64,000 nucleotides of DNA. It comes from Symbiodinium natans. Lineage: Eukaryota; Sar; Dinophyceae; Suessiales; Symbiodiniaceae. A program made the translations under genes and the position numbers. This document shows, piece after piece, positions 13,501-21,400 of this stretch; the first letter of the stretch is position 1; the number at the start of each line of letters is the position of its first letter. The notes beneath the pieces were generated by a model. That model did not search any database, had not been told where the DNA came from, and worked only from the letters and a program-made list of their open reading frames with translations. The DNA lies in the NCBI GenBank assembly GCA_905221605.1, contig CAJNDS010002390.1, positions 707,113-771,112 of the forward strand, written 5' to 3'.

Positions 13501-16500
13501 CCCTATACTCCTAAACTCCTGAACCCCTCAACCCTAAAACCCTCAACCCTAAATGCCTAAACCCTAACCCCCAAACCCCTAGACCCTAAACCCCAAACCC
13601 TCAACCTTAAACCCTCAGTTGCTCATTTTTACGATCCTTTGTGTGATCCGGCAGCCCATCCTAAACCCTAAACCCTAAACCCTAAACCCTCAACCCTATA
13701 CACCTAAGAGGTGCTACGAGACCAACATCTGCAGCCGAAGCTTCAGCTGCAGACCCGAATTTTGTGGCTTCGGGCCTATGAGTTTCTTGGTAGGAGGGAA
13801 GGTTAGGGTTTAGGGTTTAGGGTTTAGGGTTTAGGGTTTAGGGTTTAGGGTTTAGGGTTTAGGGTTTCGGGTTTCGGGTTTCGGGTTTCGGGTTTCGGGT
13901 TTCGGGTTTCGGGTTTCGGGTTTGGGGCCTAGGGGTTGAGGCTTCAGGGTTCTAATTTCGGAAACCCATATATAGCTTAGGGCTTACCCAAAGGCTTGTA
14001 TGTAGTACCAGTTTTGGGTAGTATACCAGAATCCCCTCTAGCCAACCTAAGAAGGAACTACGTTCGGGCTCCAGGTAGACGCCGCCTGCCTTTTCGGGGG
14101 CTCTCTGGGTAAGGTTTAGGGTTTTGGGTTTTGGGTTTTGGGCTTTAAATTTTGGGTTTAGGGTTTAGGGTTTATGGGTCTTGGAGCCGTGTAAACCTCA
14201 AACCCCGAACTCCTATAAGCCCTCAACACCTAAAGCCCCGAAACCTAAGCCCTCAACCCCCGCCCCCCCCCCAAATCAGGGAGCTGCTAGGGGGTTCAAG
14301 GGTTTGGGGTTTGTTGGGTGTAGGGGTTTAGTGGTTTAGGGTTCAAGGGATCAAGGGTTCAAGTATTTAGGGTTGAGGGTTTTGGGGGTTGCGGGCCTCT
14401 AAGTGTTGCGGAGTTCGGTTTTCAGTTGGGGTGGTCAAGGCTCTACGGCTTGGGGGTTTACAGGAGTTACAGGAGTTACAGGAGTTACAGGAGTTACAGG
14501 TTTTAGGGCTTGCCTTAAGAACCCATAACCTTTTTTGTAGGTTACCTGAGAACCTTATAAGGGGTTTTGGAAGAAGAACCTACAAAAAAGTAAGTTTGGG
14601 GTTCTTAAGGTAGGGCCCAGGACCTCTGCCACCTTTGATGCCGCCACGAGCGCATGCGAAAAGGGTACAAGGCGAATCCGCCTGTTGGTTCGGGGTTAAG
14701 GGTTTACCCGAAGGGTTTAGGGTTTAGGGTCTATAGGGTTTAGGGTTTAGGGTTTAGGAATTACACATTTACATACCCGACTCATAGCCTCCTGAACCTT
14801 TTTGGGGTACTGTACTAGAATCCCCTTGAACTAACCTTCAGGTAGGTTTTAGGGTGTAGCGTGTGTAGGGGTTGGAAATATGGGGGGTTGGGGGCTTATT
14901 ATAAGGCTTCTCGGTTCAGGCTATGGGTTTAACGACTCTGTCCACTCACTGTCCCCGAAGTTCATGGTTTAGCCTTCAGGGTGGTGCCTTCGTTGTGAGA
15001 AGATGAGTTTCAGAGTGTTTAGGGTTTGGGGGTAACGCTGCTTGCCTTGGGAGGAGGGGATGTATCTTCTGGGTAAAGAGCTTGACTGGGATCCTTCGAT
15101 ACATGGGCTGCCTAGTTGCCCCCTCTCCAGCACACCCCCAGAAGCGGTGCGACGACTGTCACGTGACGATTCTGGGGTCGTTGTTTGAATTGGGGACACC
15201 TTCAACCCTCACCCTTAACCCTGGAGCTCAAACCCTAAACCCTTACACTCTAAACCCTTATTATCGGTGATATTGGGGTGTGTACTTGAAGCCCCCCCTC
15301 CCCCCCCTCCCCCACACCCGGAGACCTCCTAAAACCCTAGAAAGGAGACCTCCTGAAACCCTAGATCCCCCAAAGCCAGCCCTAATGTTTAGGGTTTAGG
15401 ACCCTCAAAGGCACGCGGCTGCATGTCTCGCCGCTGCCGCTTGTCCAGCCCAACAGAAGGTTATACTGTCACACAAGCCCCTTGAACCCTTAAACCCTAC
15501 AGTAAACCCCTTTCGCTGAGCCCCAAAACCTTGAACCTTACACACAAACCCTAAACCCTAAACCCCAGACCCTAAACCCTAAACCCTGTTCAGGTGGCTC
15601 GCAGCCTTGTCATTCCTGCGAGCGCGCTGGTCGAAGGCAGAGAAGGCCGATTCCCATGGCATCTCGGAGGATTTCCATGGATACTTATATATATATATAT
15701 ATATATACACACATGAATACATGAATACATGAAATCATGAATACATGGTCTTATCTTTTCTTATACTATACTATAAAAAGTGTAAATACGTTCACTATAG
15801 TATATCATATGATTGAACATTCTATTGGTTTGTATTCTAATTTACTGTATTATATTATATGATATGATATTATATTCTATGATATTATATGATATTATAT
15901 GATATTATATGATATTATATAAAGCTTTCTATGGTAGTCTAAAGCGCGGCTCAGGGTTTAGGCTTTAGGGCTTCGGGGTTCAGAAGCTTTGCAGGGCTTT
16001 AGAGATTTCGAGGCACCGCAAGCCTCCCTTCCAGCCGGTTGAGAGTCTAAACCTCCCAGTCCCTGACCCCTGGAGAACTGGGGGCCTGAACCCCCGAATC
16101 CTTGAACCCAAACCCCAAACCCTAAACCCCAAATCCTAAACCCCAAACCCTAAACCCTAAACTCTAAACCCTAAACCCTAAGCGTCTGAGCCTGAGGCAG
16201 CCGTTCCTTCAGAGGCGAGTCGCCCCTGTTGCAGGCCAGGGCCCCGTGGCTTCGGCCTGGCTTTTTAGCGGTTTTTGGAGCTCACTGGGGGGGGGGGGGG
16301 GGGGTATGTAAGGGGTTTGGGGTTTAGGGTTTACGGTTGGGGTTTAGGGTTTAGGGTTTAGGGTGTGGGGTTCGAAGGAGAGTTAAATGGGTATAGAAGC
16401 GGTTTTTCAGGGGCCCGTTTTGGGACCATGTTACTACCCTCAGATGTTAGGGTTTGGGGTGGGGGGGGGGGGGAGAGTTTTGGGGTTCAAAAATCTAGGT

Positions 16501-18355
16501 GCTTAATAATTAGAATAGGGTTCTGGCCGTTACTATAGTGTAATTCTATAGGGGCCACAAGGGAATACCATTGGCAGTTATTCCGACCCCTAGATTATCC
16601 CTAAACCCGAAAACCTAAACCCGAAACCCCAAACCCTTAAACCCTAAACCCTATTAAGTCCCTAGAGGGATTGGGGTGTAGGGTTGAGGGTTTGGGCGCA
16701 GGGTCTTTCTTGCCGTGTCCTGCCAGCTTGTTCCTGCATCCCAGGCTCCCTGCAGTGTGGAAGAGCCATGCAAGACGTGGGTTTAGGGTTTAGGGTTTAG
16801 GGTTTAGGGTTTAGGGTTTAGGGTTTAGGGTTTAGGGTTTAGGGTTTAGGGTATCAGCTTCTCGGTAACTAGCCCAGTGGTACCCTTTACCCTTTTTTTG
16901 GTTCTGGGTTCCCTTGTAAAGTAACAAACCCCAAAAAGGGTACCTTTATCACAATATGGTTACTGGGTTACTAAGGGTTAATCCTGCAGGGACTAGGCGG
17001 GCGTGGCTTTTCCACCTTAGACGGCGTGCGGTGGGAGATGGCGTCGCACGTGACGCGGTACGAGGAAATCTAAACTCGTCTCTATCCTAATATAACTCTC
17101 GCAGCTTCCGCACGAAATCACAGCAATCGGCTCTAAACCTCATAATCCTGATGCCCTGAACCTTCAACCCTTGACCACCCACCCTAAACCTCAAACCCTT
17201 GGGGTTTAGGCTTTAGGGTTTAGGGTTAGGGTTCAGAGTATATAGGGTTTATGGTTTAGGGTTAGGGTTCAGGGTATATAGGGTTTAGTAGCCTGTAAAC
17301 CCTTGAACCCTCAGCCCCACCACCCAGATGCGCCTGAACGCCTTCTGGTCGGCGACGCGCAGCTTGGCCGCGCTTTCTTTTTGTTGGCAGGGTTTGGGGT
17401 TTAGGGTTTAGGGTTTAGGGTTTAGGGTTTAGGGTTTAGGGTTTAGGGTTCAGGGTTTAGGGTGTAGGGTGTAGGGGCATGGGTGGGTTCAGGGTTTGCG
17501 CGGTTTATCATGTTTAGGGGGTTTTAGGGCCTGGGTCAGGGAAGAGGGGTTGGGGCTGAGATTTGATTTCATTGGCTTTGGGCTTTTGTTGCGATCCTGG
17601 ATGTTGTCCTAGGACTGAGGGCTTAGGAAGAGGTTGCTGTTGATCTATAAGCCGGAACGCAAGGGCCCTCCATGCATTCGAGAGCTGACCAAGTCCCGAA
17701 CCTCGAAACCCTAAGCCCCAAAGCTCCAAGGCTTTAGGGTTCAGCGTTGGGGGTAAAGGGGGTATGTCGGGGGAAATTCAGGGTAAAGGGGTATGTCGGG
17801 GATTGTTCCCTCAACCCTAAGCCCTATAAACCCACAACACTGAGCCCCAAAGACTCAACCCTAGACCCTAGACCCCAAACCCTCTAGAAGCCCTAAACCC
17901 CCAAACCCTATATAAGCTCTAAGTCCTAAACCCTAAATAAGCTCTAAACCTTACACCCTCTACAAGCCTAAGCCCCAAAACCTATACAAGCCCCAGCCTA
18001 GAGAAGCCCCCTAAACCCTAAACCCTAAACCCTAAACCCTAAACCCTAAACCCTTAGCCCTAAACCCTAAACCTCTCACCCGACTCACCGCCCCGGGGAG
18101 ATTGCTGAGGGGCCTGCGAAAAGGCGCTTGCTTGGGAGACCGCGCTTTCCCTGCTTGGCGAGGCGCCAGTCCCTGAAAGTATCGAGTTTAGGGTTTAGGG
18201 TTTATAGGGTTTAGGGTTTAGGGGGTTCAGGGTTTAGGGGGTTTGGGGTTTAGGGCTTATTTAGAGAGATATCTATGTTCGGATGCTCTGGGTTTTTGGG
18301 CTTTAGGGCCGAACGATTTCAGGGGGTCTAGGGTCCTGGGGCTGACTTGTTGTTC

Positions 18356-18427
<72 letters not shown>

Positions 18428-21400
18428 AGACCTATCCCTAAGGGTCCATGCACCTGTATGGTATATACTGGGCCCCAAAGCTAGTATATGGGAACCCTTT
18501 TAAGGCCCATCTTGATGCGGTCTAGGTTCATGGACTCATGGACCCTTACTTAGGGTATGCCTGTGACTATCATTCGGTGACTGACTGACTCACTGCCCAC
18601 GCCCTTCCCGGACACAAGGCATTGACGAGACCCGGAAGCCCTAAGGCCTAGACCGTAGTCGTCGTCGTAGGAAGAGCAGTGGTATCAATGGGAAACGAAA
18701 TCGCAAGAGTAACATCGTAGTATAAGTCATAATTTCATCACAGGAATAGCAGTAGCGAAATGAATGAGTAGTAAAATGAAAGACTGGCCACATGTAAGAA
18801 CGAAGCCCAAAAAGTTACCATGATTATCCCCTTATGTTCCCAATTGGGTTTGAATATCAAGTGCCCCGAGCACATCTTCTGGCTTCACTACATAGGCCCT
18901 TATGTTTTAGTCCCTGTTCTGACTAGGCATCCGATCTGTCAATCCACTGCGATGAGCAGCCCGGCTGCTCATTGGGTTTGGGACCCTTTCGTCCCTGATC
19001 TCCAAAAGCCATACGTAGTCCCAACGGTTAGGACAGGTGCGCATTGCTGTCCCTAGCCTTTTAATCTTCCTCCAGATTCGCACCTTGGGGTTTGGGATTT
19101 CGGGTTTGGGATTTCGGGTTTGGGGTTTAGGGTTTGGGGTTTAGGACTTTGGGCGCTTACTGACTTGGTTGGCTACAGGGTTCTACAGGTATCAAACAAT
19201 TAATACTGTCTGCATTGATTAGGGACCTAAACCCTAAACCCTAAACCCTAAACCCTAAACCCTAAACCCTAAACTAGGCCCTAAACCCCTTGAATCCTCA
19301 CCCTCTTAGAGCTTCAGAGTTGGGCCTTCGATGAACGCGTGAGTATGCGGGGTGGGGGAGTCGCTAGAACTGGGGTTACGAGTGGGACAACTATAGTTAT
19401 AAGTGGTTACAACCTCATCGAGGGCACTTGTAAGCCTACTCAGAACTTCCCATGAAGCTGGCCCTAAACGCTAAAGCCTAAACCTTCAAGTAGGTGCGCT
19501 GGCTGGTGCAAAGGGGTTTCAAGGTTTAGGGTTTTGGGTCTGGCGGTTTATCGTTTTATCGTTTTAGGGTGTAGGCTCGAAGTTTTTTTTGGGTTCAAGC
19601 CAACCACCTCAAACCCAGTGGATTCTGGCCGTGGGGAGGTAGGGGTTCAGGAAGTATAGGGTTTGTTGGAGCTTCGTGGGTTGTGGGTTTTAGGGTGTAG
19701 GGTTAGAGTTTGGGTTTTTGGCGGGTCGAGGGTTTGGGGATATGTTTGGCTGAAAAGCCCTATGGCCCAGGTTCAAAAAACGTTGAATCCGATAAGACCC
19801 TGCACTCTGAACTGAAATTTGTCGGTTGAGGGCTTCAAGGGTTTGGGGTTTAGGGTTAAAGCCTGAAATGCTAGGTTTAAAGCCCTAAACGCTACAGGGA
19901 CTTGAAGCCCAGGACTGCCTTCTGTTCCGCGATTCTGGCATGCGCGAGACTTACCTGCACTTGTTGGGCTTGGGGGGCATTGCGGGGGGGGGGGGGGTTT
20001 CGTAACCTTAGTAAGGGCCTAACTTTTCTGCCGAAATCACAAACCCCCAAACCCTGTTTTCCCACCCGGCCTACCAAATTCTTGTGAGACGCAGCAGTGC
20101 ACAACCTCGCCCCTGACGGCTCCCATGGGCAAGAAGATGACGAAACCACAACTTTGAAGCTCCAAGCAGCCCTGTCAGAACAAACGAAAGGACGGTTTCG
20201 GGTTTAAGGCTTCCTTGCGCACACCTTGTTGGGGCTCATGAAAATTGCTGGTGAAGTGCATTCCTCTGCACTCTAAATACAGTATCGGTCAAGATGCCTC
20301 CACTGCCATTTATGGGCTATGGGGCCATCTCGCCTTTCAGTTTTCTTTACAAGTGATACGCCAGAAGGGTCAAAGTGCGGCAAAAAAGGAGCCACTTTGG
20401 CACTCTAGACCAGCCCAAGACATCCCCAGACTCCACTGGGCTTCGGATCCTACTTGCGTACGCAAGTAATTAGGGTTTAGGGTTTGGGGTTTGGGGTTTG
20501 GGGTTTAGGGGGGCTCAGGGGTTCAGGGGTTTAGGGGGGCTCAGGGGTTCAGGAGTTAGGCAAGCGTTTTGGGCTTAGGATTTAGGATTTGGGATTCGTT
20601 TTCGGGAGTAGGGTTTCAGGTTTCAGAATTACCGGGTGTTGGCTTCCTTTGTTGCTCATGACAACTGCACGGTGCACCCAAATCCGCATTCTCAAGGAGC
20701 GCGCGCGAATGGCAGAAGTCTCTTGAGGCACGCCGGGCATGTACACCGGAGCTTACCCCTAAACCCCTAAGCCCGCAAACCCCCGACAAACCCTAAACCC
20801 TAAACCCCAAAATCCTAAACTTTAAACCTGTTAGGGGAGGTGGCAGACTTGAGTCTGGAGGGCTGGTGCTTCCATGGTTTTTTTTGTTTGCTCTCTTTTG
20901 CCGCTTGTGGGCTCTCAGAGGACCCTGAAACCCCTCGGAGGACCCTGCGCTCGAAACCCTAAGGCCCCCGCAACCCACACTCCAACCCCTGAACTCTGGG
21001 ATTCCTTAAAGTAGGTGAGAACCAATGAACATGAAAGTTTCATTACCTATCACCCACGCATATAACGACCTATGAACCTCCAAGTAGGGTTAGACTTAAA
21101 CGCAAAGCCCCTAAATCCCACGGGCGGGCAACCCTACATGGGACCAACTTTGGTGGTTGGCGGTAGCTACTGACCCTATGTCACAGGCCTGGCAGAAACC
21201 AAGCCATAATCCCTGCTTGGAGGCTGACAGGTCGCTGTAAGTGGGGGTTCGAGGTAAGGCAACTTTCATCTTGACTGGTCCTAACTTTGTTTAGGGATCT
21301 TATAACCCTACTTATCACGCGCCCTAAGCCCTAAACCCTACAAGTGTTTTTTTAGTAAGGTAAATTTCGTTGCAACTGGTTATAACCTTATTTAGGCAAC

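Noticed and set aside
18243..18503. Arg-Glu/Arg-Asp repeat protein (ERERER, DRDRDR)
   Set aside because: Translation of (GA)n and (GGGACA)n microsatellites.
18820..19056. 78-codon ORF
   Set aside because: No motif, no splice or repeat context; length expected by chance.
19310..19338. 29-nt micro-exon LQSWAFDER with donor GTGAGT
   Set aside because: Phase from the preceding PPR exon leads to a TGA; no motif.
21187..21236. PPR exon with a good GTAAGT donor (AWQKPSHNPCLEADRS)
   Set aside because: 20697-20727 joins directly to 21639 with exact PPR spacing. The acceptor TGTCACAGGC is shared with 21630, so this may be a decayed copy or a cryptic exon.
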